From contig DASSEW010000007.1 in assembly GCA_035695065.1 (NCBI GenBank), positions 1-64,000 of the forward strand: DNA of 64,000 nt, read 5' to 3'. This document shows positions 52,001-58,833 of this stretch, piece after piece. A program made the translations under genes and the position numbers. The DNA comes from 66-474 sp035695065. Its GTDB lineage: Bacteria > Pseudomonadota > Gammaproteobacteria > Xanthomonadales > Rhodanobacteraceae. The notes under the pieces were generated by a model, which did no database searches, had not been told where the DNA came from, and worked only from the letters and a program-made list of their open reading frames with translations. Within the stretch, counting starts at the first letter, position 1. Every line of letters starts with the position of its first letter.

Positions 52001-53602
52001 GCTGGTGTATGCGCTGGTGCTGATTGCAGTGGTCAAAAGAGGCTGACCAAGGTACTTGGCGTAACCGCCGCTCCCCCCCGAGCCTCCCTGAATCTCGCCA
52101 CTGTTGGTAAGGGTGAATCCGGACAGGGACGCACCGATGCCGCCCACGCCGCCTGTGCCGGCGATCCCACCCGCGCCGGCATAGGTGCCGAGCGCTGTCG
52201 TCGGATTGGTGGTGCCGGTGTACTTGCCGACGGCCAATGCGCCACCCCGACCACCTTGGCCACCGCCGATGAACCCGTTGTTGCTGCTGTTCGGATCGTT
52301 GCCGGTGCCGCCCGCGTATAGACCGACACCGCCGGCGCCGCCGGTCGAACTGCCGAAGATGAATGGGAATGGGGTGATCAGGGCGCCGTTGCCAGCATTA
52401 CCGCCAACAATCGTGCCGGTGTTGCTCAGGCTCAAATGGCCCTGCGACACCAGACCGGCCCCGCCATTGCCGGGTTTGGTCCACGAACCGAAGGGACAGG
52501 AGTTGTAGCACGCCGCTTCACCACCGGCTATCGCGCCAGCGTTGTTGACAGTGGTGTAGCCGCTGTCGATCGCCGCCACCGCGACGCCCGCGCCGCCATC
52601 GCCGCCGCCGTAGCCGCCGCGCCCCCCGTGCAATACGCCGCCGTTGGCCAGAGTACCACCCGCGCTCATCAGCACGCCGGCGCCACCACCGCCGCCGCCG
52701 GCGTATTTGCTCGCGCTGCCGCCGTAGCCACCCCCCACGTACCCCGTATTGGTGAACGTGACCGCGGAGGTCACCCGGACCGCCGCGCCGCCGCCGCCGC
52801 CACCACCACCGGCTACCGCCGCATACTTCTGCGGAGAGTAACCCCTTCCGCCATATCCACCATGTCCACCCAGGATCTCGCCCGAGTTGGTGGTATCGGT
52901 GCTGATGCCGATGCCCAGGGCGCCGCCGCCGCCACCACCGCCGCCACCAGCCGCACTGGATCCGTAGCCGCCGCCACCACCGCCGCCCACTCCGTTGTTG
53001 GCGAGACCACCACCGGCTCCGCCGCCACCGCCACCGCCGGTTATGTAACTACCAGCCCCGCCGACCACACCGGCACCGCCGGCACCGCCACCGGTGCTGC
53101 CGCTGCCGCCAAGGCCGGCCGCGTTGGCCGTGCCTCCGCTGCCTCCGCTGCCCAGGCCTGAACCGCCGGTCCCGCCGTAGCCGCCCACGCCACCATCGTT
53201 GGTGCCGGGCATACCGCCTGTCCCGCCCACGCCGCCGGCGGTGGAATATCCGTCACCGCCCGGGCCGCCATTCGTGCCGAACACGCCACCGCTGAGGGTC
53301 ACCAGCGTGCTGACGCTGCCCGCGCCCAGCGCAATGCTGTTGCTCGCATACAGGCTCACCCCGCTGCCGCCGACGCAGGAAGTCGCATCGGCCGGACAAA
53401 CCGCCGCTGCCGCCGGCAAAGCCGCACCCGCCACCATCAGCGCCAGACCCACCGCGCAGGCGCGCGCCAGAGGGCGCTGCGCAGGCAGTTGCGAACAACC
53501 TTCTCCGGTCGCGCCGCCGCCACCGGGCGCGCGGGTCAATTCCGAAGCGACCTGCAACACGCGCAGCGCGCGATTCCAGACCAGCCGATAGGTGCGGTTC
53601 AC
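49001..53602 (-). CDS. Giant glycine-rich autotransporter adhesin-like protein
   Basis: A 1533-residue protein starting at GTG 53602, preceded by GAGGGGA. It opens with an extended signal peptide (ESPR) NRTYRLVWNRALRVLQVASEL, then a hydrophobic region and ALPAAAAVCPAD cleavage zone. The passenger (about 75-1000) is a right-handed beta-solenoid of Gly/Ala/Asn-rich turns, with units of about 44 residues in its middle (50880-51990). A linker and autotransporter repeat (TEVQAGTLLVGDASH) follow. The C-terminal 270 residues are an autotransporter beta-barrel (DAWAHVWGHWGSVDGDG onward) ending in the canonical Phe (LSLDVSF). Secreted passenger is expected on the cell surface or released. Confidence 0.9.
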   Translation of the reverse strand: MNRTYRLVWNRALRVLQVASELTRAPGGGGATGEGCSQLPAQRPLARACAVGLALMVAGAALPAAAAVCPADATSCVGGSGVSLYASNSIALGAGSVSTLVTLSGGVFGTNGGPGGDGYSTAGGVGGTGGMPGTNDGGVGGYGGTGGSGLGSGGSGGTANAAGLGGSGSTGGGAGGAGVVGGAGSYITGGGGGGGAGGGLANNGVGGGGGGGYGSSAAGGGGGGGGGALGIGISTDTTNSGEILGGHGGYGGRGYSPQKYAAVAGGGGGGGGAAVRVTSAVTFTNTGYVGGGYGGSASKYAGGGGGGAGVLMSAGGTLANGGVLHGGRGGYGGGDGGAGVAVAAIDSGYTTVNNAGAIAGGEAACYNSCPFGSWTKPGNGGAGLVSQGHLSLSNTGTIVGGNAGNGALITPFPFIFGSSTGGAGGVGLYAGGTGNDPNSSNNGFIGGGQGGRGGALAVGKYTGTTNPTTALGTYAGAGGIAGTGGVGGIGASLSGFTLTNSGEIQGGSGGSGGYAKYLGQPLLTTAISTSAYTSGYAGGTGGAGGSGMSLDNSSQVNNTGFIGGGSGGIGGKGYYAAGGTGGAGGTGMVLDHSSQVNNGAEALVRGGYGGSGGEGYYAAGGSGGAGGVGVMLSHSSTATNNGYFIGGAGGWGGEGYYGTGGVGGAGGAGAVLGTGSSLVNNNVLAGGEGGIGGYGYHGAGGAGGIGGNGATLDGASSLTNSAGIFGGRGGDGKYGYQGAGGAGGAGGNGVALTGASTLTSSGSIYGGSGGSGGKGYYGTGGTGGMGGSGAVLGGASSLTNSGSLYGGDGGEGGFGRYANGGAAGAGGAGAVLGGNATLTNTGHIYGGWGGGGGYGNGGNGGAGGAGGAGAIVGNATLTNSGQIYGGNGGNGGSASSGYAAGASGLGGAGVVGTGGANVFNSGTIAGGMSADGSTQADAVDFSGGGNTLTLESGYKFVGNVVSTSGATNGGDKLALGGSANDSFDLANVVSTAAPYAGTTQFAGFNRFGKSGTSTWTLSGSANFAGGTEVQAGTLLVGDASHPDTTLGGTVTVDSGATLGGHGTIGGLDAFGTVSPGGSIGTLHVAGDATFESGSTLSAEAAPDGSADLLDVGGNVSIKGGTVQVQAQAGTYPTYITYTLVNAAGGVSGQFAGASDNLPYLDAVLTYQSNAVVLWLVRNDISFAASGQTPNQYATAGGASSAAVGVGFNSPLFLSLLPMDAATRNAAFDQLSGELHASQQTARVDDSRFVREAMDQRLREGGTGALDAWAHVWGHWGSVDGDGNAAKLSNNGDGLLVGADLPVGTQARVGFTGGSARNSLSVQDRNSWGRTTSDWLGVYGGVGNGPFALRAGVAYAWDRIPVNRDVEFSGVSERLSSNAIGNTLTGFIEGAWKIHTTSGDYEPYLNLAHVRLSTDATTEVGGDAALHAFGERENVSFSTLGARGSWQFGGTELHGGLGWQHAFGDTTPQRTMQFLSGGDAFTIYGVPVAQNAAVVNFGANWKLTPNMKLDASYNGQWANSAKDQAAKLSLDVSF
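50880..51990 (-). repeat. Coding repeats of about 44 residues in the autotransporter passenger
   Basis: Roughly nine or ten imperfect units of the form G-G-A-G-A-V-L-x-x-x-S-x-L-x-N-x-G-x-I-x-G-G-x-G-G-x-G-G-x-G-Y-x-G-x-G-G-T-G-G. Boundaries are approximate because units drift. The N-terminal passenger has related but less regular Gly-rich turns. Confidence 0.7.
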
Positions 53603-53637
53603 GGGGATCCCCTCTATGTGTTGTGGTTCGATGAGTT

Positions 53638-53687
53638 CACGTGCCGGCCATGAAAGAGTCGAAGGCCTACACGTGAAATTCATCACA
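53638..53687 (-). promoter_or_regulatory. CRP/Clp-like site and overlapping palindrome upstream of the autotransporter
   Basis: On the minus strand, TGTGATGAATTTCACG (53687-53672) matches the CRP consensus TGTGA-N6-TCACA at 9 of 10 symmetrical positions and is about 70-85 bp before the GTG start. A second inverted repeat, CACGTGCCGGCC and GGCCTACACGTG (53638-53649 and 53664-53675), overlaps its downstream edge. The factor for the second palindrome is unknown. Confidence 0.6.
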
Positions 53688-53796
53688 TTTTCACGGGAAA
53701 TATACATGCAGGAATCGAGCCCGCCTAGGCCCATACGCTGGCGCCTGTCTTCCGGGTCGACTTTCCGCAAGCGGCGCGCTTGAAGAGAGGACGGCG

Positions 53797-55056
53797 CTAG
53801 TCCCAATCCCCGATCCGACCCATGCGGATGCGGTTGGCGAACAGAGAGAATGCGAGCTTGCCGGCCAGTCCGTGCGCGCTTTGCACCCAAGGCGGCAGGT
53901 ACTTCGGCGGGATGATCGAGCCTTCGGCGAAACACGGCGCCAGCCCGATCACGTCTTCCAGTGCAAACTTGCCGGCGAACAGGTTGTGCAGCAGGTCCAG
54001 CCGGCGGCGTTTGAACGCCCAGCGGAAGAACGTGTGCACGGTCAGCAGCCCTGCCAGGTACACATTGTCCTTGGTGAAGGCCGCCCCGCCGGAAAGCGGC
54101 ACGCCGCGGAAGACGCGCTGCGCCGAGGTAAAGCTGTCGCGCTCGTTCTGTCCGTGCTCGCGGAAGAAGCCGAACACCTCGATGAAGTCGGCGCCTTTCA
54201 GGGCTCGTTCGATGGCGAGGATGCGCAAGCTGATCCGCTTCAGCCGCGCGATGTCTATGGAGCCGGACATCAGTTCGGCGAACACCGCCAGGCCTTCCTG
54301 GGTTGCGGTCGCGCGCGGCGACGTCCGCGACAGTGATTTCAGCACGGGCTGCGCGCGGCCATTCAGCGCGGTGAGCGTGTGCACGAAGGCTTCGTGCGCC
54401 AACAGCTGGCAGCGGTCATAGGCGCTGAACGCCGTCGACGAACGCAGTCGGATGCGGGTCGCCCCCGCCGCGGCCTTGGCGGTGAGATCGTCGTCGAGCT
54501 CCACTTTCACGACGCCGGCCCCGAAGAAGCCATCCACCTCGCGTTGCACTTCCTCGCGCAATTCGTGCGCGGGAATGACCTCGTCATCATCGGTATCCGC
54601 AGCGAGGCCGTCGCCGAGCTTTTCGGCAATGGAGAGGAAATAGCGGGCGGCGTCCAGGTTGGATTGGCTTCCGCCGGGCAATGCGCCATCGGGCTTGCCA
54701 TACAACGCAATCGAATGCGCGGTCACCTGCGGCGTGCCCAGCGACTCCAGCATCTGCGCGGCAACCGACCACGAACACGCGCTGCGCTTCAGGTAATCAC
54801 CCAGCGGGTGCGCGACATCGGCTTCGCGTGCGATCGCGTCGAGTTCGGCACGCTGCGCGGAAAGATCGCGCCTGGCGTATTCGATCTTCGGCATGACCCT
54901 GCGGCCATGCGCCAGCGCGTCGACGAACTTGCGCTCCTTCGAAGCCGGCCACGACACCGCCGACAACACCCGGATGCCGCGCACCGCTTCCAGCAGGCGA
55001 TCGTCCAGCGCGGCGAAGCGCGCGAGATCGGCAGCCGGGGCGGCGAGCCCGCTCAT
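53797..55056 (-). CDS. QEGLA-motif (DUF1704/MATCAP-like) metalloprotease-family protein
   Basis: A 419-residue protein of the family called flavohaemoglobin expression-modulating QEGLA protein, related to eukaryotic MATCAP carboxypeptidases. The metal site is visible as HEAFVH (HExxxH) at about residues 240-245 and TQEGLAVFAE about 45 residues later. These are the usual ligands and catalytic Glu, so an active zinc protease is likely. No signal peptide. ATG 55056 overlaps the rsgA stop (ATGA). Confidence 0.82.
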   Translation of the reverse strand: MSGLAAPAADLARFAALDDRLLEAVRGIRVLSAVSWPASKERKFVDALAHGRRVMPKIEYARRDLSAQRAELDAIAREADVAHPLGDYLKRSACSWSVAAQMLESLGTPQVTAHSIALYGKPDGALPGGSQSNLDAARYFLSIAEKLGDGLAADTDDDEVIPAHELREEVQREVDGFFGAGVVKVELDDDLTAKAAAGATRIRLRSSTAFSAYDRCQLLAHEAFVHTLTALNGRAQPVLKSLSRTSPRATATQEGLAVFAELMSGSIDIARLKRISLRILAIERALKGADFIEVFGFFREHGQNERDSFTSAQRVFRGVPLSGGAAFTKDNVYLAGLLTVHTFFRWAFKRRRLDLLHNLFAGKFALEDVIGLAPCFAEGSIIPPKYLPPWVQSAHGLAGKLAFSLFANRIRMGRIGDWD

Positions 55057-56114
55057 TTGCGCTCGCGATCGCGATAGAGCTGGCGCTGCTTGTGCAGCGG
55101 CGTGCGGCCTTCCTCGCGGCGCATGCGGTCCTCGATCTGGGCCGATTGCGCTTCCTGCTCGTCGCGCAATTTCAGGTAATGCCGGTAGCGATCTGCGTCG
55201 AGTTCGCCCGATTGCAGCGCCGCGCGCACCGCGCAGCCGGGCTCGTTGCCATGCGCGCAATCAGCAAAACGGCACTGCGTTGCGAGTTCATCGATGTCGG
55301 CGAAGACTTCCAGGTTCTCGTCGCCGGTGAGCTTCAACTCGCGCATGCCGGGTGTGTCGATCAGGCAGGCGCCTGAGGGCAGCATCAGCAACGCGCGATG
55401 GGTGGTGGTGTGGCGACCGCGACCATCGCTCGCGCGTGTCGCCGCGGTCGCCATCCGTGCTTCGCCCAGCAGGGTGTTGGTGAGCGTGGATTTGCCTGCG
55501 CCGGAAGATCCGACCAGCACGGCGGTAATGCCCGGCTGCAGATAGGCCCCCAGCGCCGCAACGCTGTCCGCATCCTTGCCGTTGATTGCATGCAGGAGCG
55601 TGGCTTCCGGAAGACGCGCGGCGAGTTCACACAGCGCTTCGTCCACGCGCCCGGGTTCGACCTTGTCGACCTTGGTCAGCACGATCACCGGCTGCGCACC
55701 GCTGCCTTCGATCAGCGCGAGATAACGCTCCGCGCGCGCGGGATTGAAATCCTCGTCCAGCCCCATCAGCAGCAGCGCGGCATCGATGTTGGTGGCGATG
55801 AGTTGCCGCGCGTAGCGCTCGCCCGCCGCCGCGCGGGTCAGCGCGCCACGTCGCGGCAGCACTTCCAGGATGTGCGGCGGCGTGCCCGCCTGCACGATCA
55901 CGAAGTCGCCCACCGCCGGACGCTGTTCCGGATCCAGGCTGCGCTTCAGGAAATGCGGCGCCGGTTGCGCATTGAATTCGCGCGCGCCGTCGTGCAACTC
56001 GTAGCCCGCGCGATGTTGCGCGCTGACGCGTGCCAGACAGCGTCCCGCGGCCAGCGGCGGCAATGCGCCACGCCAGCCGATGCGGGTTGGGTCGGGTGTG
56101 GGGGCGCTCGTCAT
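55053..56114 (-). CDS. rsgA: Ribosome small-subunit GTPase RsgA
   Basis: A 353-residue circularly permuted GTPase that helps late 30S maturation. An OB fold comes first, then motif G4 (LTKVDK) before G1 (GSSGAGKST) and G3 (DTPGMRE), the permuted order typical of the family. The C-terminal zinc knuckle is CRFADCAHGNEPGC. ATG 56114 gives MTSAPTPDP. A 4-bp overlap couples it to the QEGLA gene downstream. Confidence 0.95.
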   Translation of the reverse strand: MTSAPTPDPTRIGWRGALPPLAAGRCLARVSAQHRAGYELHDGAREFNAQPAPHFLKRSLDPEQRPAVGDFVIVQAGTPPHILEVLPRRGALTRAAAGERYARQLIATNIDAALLLMGLDEDFNPARAERYLALIEGSGAQPVIVLTKVDKVEPGRVDEALCELAARLPEATLLHAINGKDADSVAALGAYLQPGITAVLVGSSGAGKSTLTNTLLGEARMATAATRASDGRGRHTTTHRALLMLPSGACLIDTPGMRELKLTGDENLEVFADIDELATQCRFADCAHGNEPGCAVRAALQSGELDADRYRHYLKLRDEQEAQSAQIEDRMRREEGRTPLHKQRQLYRDRERK

Positions 56115-56314
56115 CGCGCGATGATAATTGAAGGCCCGGAACAAGTCCGTCCAGGACTTGCCGGAGCACGCCACCTAGCGCATGCAGAGCGGGCTGCTTG
56201 ATCGAGGGCAACCTCCACGCGCTGCGGCTGGCCACACTTCGTCATCGCCGCGCCATGTGGCGGCCCCGAAGCGGCTGCTAGGATGCGCGGCCACACGAAT
56301 GAGAAGCTGGATCC

Positions 56315-57559
56315 ATGCAAGCCCCGATTCCCACCTCTTCCCGGCTCGCCCAGGTGCGTTACGAAATCCGCGGCGCGCTGGCGCGACGCGCGCGCGAGAT
56401 CGAGGCGGCCGGCCACGAAGTGCTGAAGCTCAACATCGGCAATCCCGGGCGGTTCGGCTTCCGCGCGCCGCCCGCACTGGTCGAGGCGTTCACTGCACAT
56501 CTTCCGCAAAGCGATGGTTATTGCCATGAACAGGGGCTCGACGAAGCGCGCGAAGCGATTGCGTCGCAACAGCGTGCCCGCGGCGCGCATGGTATCGACG
56601 CCGAGCGCATCTTCATCGGCAACGGCGTCAGCGAACTGATCGATCTTTCACTGCGCGCGCTGCTGGAACCCGGCGACGAGGTGCTGCTGCCTTCGCCCGA
56701 TTACCCGCTGTGGAGCGCGGCAACGATCCTGAACGGTGGCGTGCCGCGCTATTACGCTTGCCCCGCGGCGCGCGCGCACCTGCCGGATGCGGACGAGATG
56801 GATGCGCTGTGCGGGCCACGCACGCGCGCGATCGTGCTGATCAATCCCAATAATCCGACCGGCGCGGTGTACCCGCGCGAGCTGCTGACGCGCATCGTCG
56901 CGCTGGCCGAACGCCGCAATCTGTTGCTGCTTTCCGACGAGATCTACGACGGCATTCTTTACGACGGCGCGGCCTTCACGCCGCTGGCCTCGCTTAGCGG
57001 CGAGCTGCCGTGCCTGTCGTTCTCGGGTTTGTCGAAGGTGCATCGCGCCTGCGGCTGGCGCGCCGGCTGGCTCTCGCTCTCGGGCGCGGCGTCGCGCATC
57101 CATGCATTGCGCGATGCGCTGCAGCTGCTCGCCGCCCTGCGGCTGTGCGCCAACGTGCCGGCGCAGTGGGCGATCGCGCCGGCGCTGCAGGCCGATCGCA
57201 GCATCGAGGCACTGACCGCGCCGGGCGGACGTCTGCACGAGTCGCGACGCGCGGTGATCGACGGCGTCGCGCGCAGCAAGTTTCTCGAATGCGTGTCGCC
57301 GCAGGGCGCGCTATACGCTTTCCCGGCGATCCGCTCCGGCGTGCTGCCGGACTTCGACGATGAAACTTTTGCGTTGCGCTTGCTGGAGGAGGAACACGCA
57401 CTGGTGGTGCCAGGCACCAGCTTCAATCTGCCGGACAGCCGCCACTTCCGGATGACGCTGCTGCCCGAGGCGCCACAGATGACCGAAGTGCTGGCGCGGA
57501 TCGAACGCACCCTGGCGCGCCTCGGCGAAGGCGCCATGCCGCGTCGGCATGTCGCCTGA
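56315..57559 (+). CDS. alaA: Alanine-synthesising aminotransferase (AlaA-like)
   Basis: A 414-residue PLP-dependent class I/II aminotransferase that makes alanine from pyruvate and glutamate. It aligns well by eye with E. coli AlaA in segments such as RYEIRGALARRAREIEAAGH, VLKLNIGNPGRFGFRAP, NPNNPTGAVYPRELL and RLCANVPAQWAI. The PLP Lys lies in FSGLSKVHRACGWRAGW. It is separated from the divergent rsgA by 200 bp; the SGNH hydrolase begins 21 bp after its stop. Confidence 0.93.
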   Translation: MQAPIPTSSRLAQVRYEIRGALARRAREIEAAGHEVLKLNIGNPGRFGFRAPPALVEAFTAHLPQSDGYCHEQGLDEAREAIASQQRARGAHGIDAERIFIGNGVSELIDLSLRALLEPGDEVLLPSPDYPLWSAATILNGGVPRYYACPAARAHLPDADEMDALCGPRTRAIVLINPNNPTGAVYPRELLTRIVALAERRNLLLLSDEIYDGILYDGAAFTPLASLSGELPCLSFSGLSKVHRACGWRAGWLSLSGAASRIHALRDALQLLAALRLCANVPAQWAIAPALQADRSIEALTAPGGRLHESRRAVIDGVARSKFLECVSPQGALYAFPAIRSGVLPDFDDETFALRLLEEEHALVVPGTSFNLPDSRHFRMTLLPEAPQMTEVLARIERTLARLGEGAMPRRHVA

Positions 57560-57580
57560 CGTGCGCTGCGGAGACCGGCG

Positions 57581-58252
57581 ATGAGCGCGCACTCACCCGA
57601 ATCGCGGAACGCGGCATTCCTCGCGCTGGGCGACTCCTACACGATCGGCGAAGGCGTGGCGGAAAACGAGCGCTGGCCGATGCAGCTCGCCGCTCGCCTG
57701 CGCGCGCAAGGCGTCGCGATCGAACAGGCGCAGATCATCGCGCGGACCGGCTGGACCACCGACGAACTCTCGGCCGCGATGGACGAGGCGAACCTGCATC
57801 CCCCGTACGCACTCGTCACGCTGCTGATCGGCGTCAACAACCAGTATCGCGGGCGCCCGCCGGACGAATACCGCGTGCAATTCGGTGCGCTGCTCGCCCG
57901 CGCGATCGCGCTGGCCGGCGACGAGGCGCGGCGCGTGGTGGTGGTTTCGATTCCGGATTGGGGCGTCACCCCGTTCGCGCGCAGCGAAGGTCGCGACGCG
58001 CGGCAGATCGCGACGCAGATCGATGCATTCAACGTGATCGCGCATGGGGAAGCGGATGCGCAGCGGGCGCGCTTCGTGGACATCACCGGCTTCTCGCGCG
58101 CAGCGGATCTGCGCGGACTGCTCACCGCCGATGGCCTGCATCCTTCAGGGGCGCAGTACGCACGCTGGGTGGAGGCGATTGCGCCGGCCGCGCGCGAAGC
58201 ATTGACGTGCGAGCCATTGGCGGGTCAAGACCCGCCCTACCTCACCCCTTGA
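57581..58252 (+). CDS. SGNH/GDSL-family hydrolase
   Basis: A 223-residue esterase or lipase-like hydrolase. The catalytic Ser is in ALGDSYTIGEGV (GDS motif, block I). The oxyanion-hole Asn is in IGVNNQYRG (block III), and Asp and His are in DGLHPSGAQY (block V). No signal peptide, so cytosolic. Its last residues (AGQDPPYLTP) are encoded by a short family C-like hairpin (58219-58236), and its end overlaps the convergent DUF924 gene by 11 bp. Confidence 0.88.
   Translation: MSAHSPESRNAAFLALGDSYTIGEGVAENERWPMQLAARLRAQGVAIEQAQIIARTGWTTDELSAAMDEANLHPPYALVTLLIGVNNQYRGRPPDEYRVQFGALLARAIALAGDEARRVVVVSIPDWGVTPFARSEGRDARQIATQIDAFNVIAHGEADAQRARFVDITGFSRAADLRGLLTADGLHPSGAQYARWVEAIAPAAREALTCEPLAGQDPPYLTP
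58219..58236. repeat. Short GGCGGGTC hairpin at the convergent gene ends
   Basis: GGCGGGTC (58219-58226) pairs with GACCCGCC (58229-58236), followed by CTAC, as in the arms of family C repeats. It may be a remnant element and could act as a transcript end for one or both convergent genes. Confidence 0.5.
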
Positions 58253-58784
58253 ATCCGCCCGCATCGAGGAACGCCTGTTCCTCCGGAGTGCTGCGCCGCC
58301 CCAGCGCGGCATTGCGGTGCGGGAAACGACCGAAGCGGCGGATGATGTCGTGGTGGATGCGCGCCCAGTGGTCGGCGTTCTCGCCCGGCAGCGCACGATG
58401 CAGGAACAACGAACGCTCCTGGTCGGCGAGGTCTTCCGAATGCTCGAACGGCAGGTAGAAGAACATCCGCAGCTCCGGCTCGACCTGGGAATCGAAGCCG
58501 GCATCGAGTGACCGTTGCGCATATTCGCGCGCAAGTCCATCCGTCGCATAGGCGTGCGCGCTGCCGCGGAACACGTTGCGCGGAATCTGGTCGAGCAGGA
58601 TCAGCAACGCCAGCGCGCCCTGCGCCTCGGCCATCCAGCCCTCGAACTCGCGACGCGCCGCGGCATGGTGCGCGTCCAGGAAACGCGCCGCGCATTCGGC
58701 GTCGAACGCCTCGTCTCGCGTGAACCAGCGCTGCGTACCGGCAGCGCGCCAGAATTCCACCACCTGCTGCGGTTGCGGATGCAT
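58242..58784 (-). CDS. DUF924-family protein
   Basis: A 180-residue cytosolic protein with all-helical DUF924 pattern: QQVVEFWRAAGTQRWFTRDE, LALLILLDQIPRNVFRGSAH and FFYLPFEHSEDLADQERSLF. The fold is TPR-like and its role is unknown. ATG 58784 is the conserved start MHPQPQQVVEFW; upstream in-frame extensions have no family similarity. Confidence 0.9.
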   Translation of the reverse strand: MHPQPQQVVEFWRAAGTQRWFTRDEAFDAECAARFLDAHHAAARREFEGWMAEAQGALALLILLDQIPRNVFRGSAHAYATDGLAREYAQRSLDAGFDSQVEPELRMFFYLPFEHSEDLADQERSLFLHRALPGENADHWARIHHDIIRRFGRFPHRNAALGRRSTPEEQAFLDAGGFKG

Positions 58785-58833
58785 GCGTTTAGTCCGTGGC
58801 TGGATGCAGAGGTGCCGCTGCCGCGCGCGCTTT

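Noticed and set aside
46616..52321. A 1901-codon open frame on the plus strand, opposite maeB and the autotransporter.
   Set aside because: It is antisense to two well-supported genes and has Arg/His/Ala-rich low-complexity translation typical of the opposite strand of GC-rich coding DNA. It has no recognisable domain and no ribosome-binding site.
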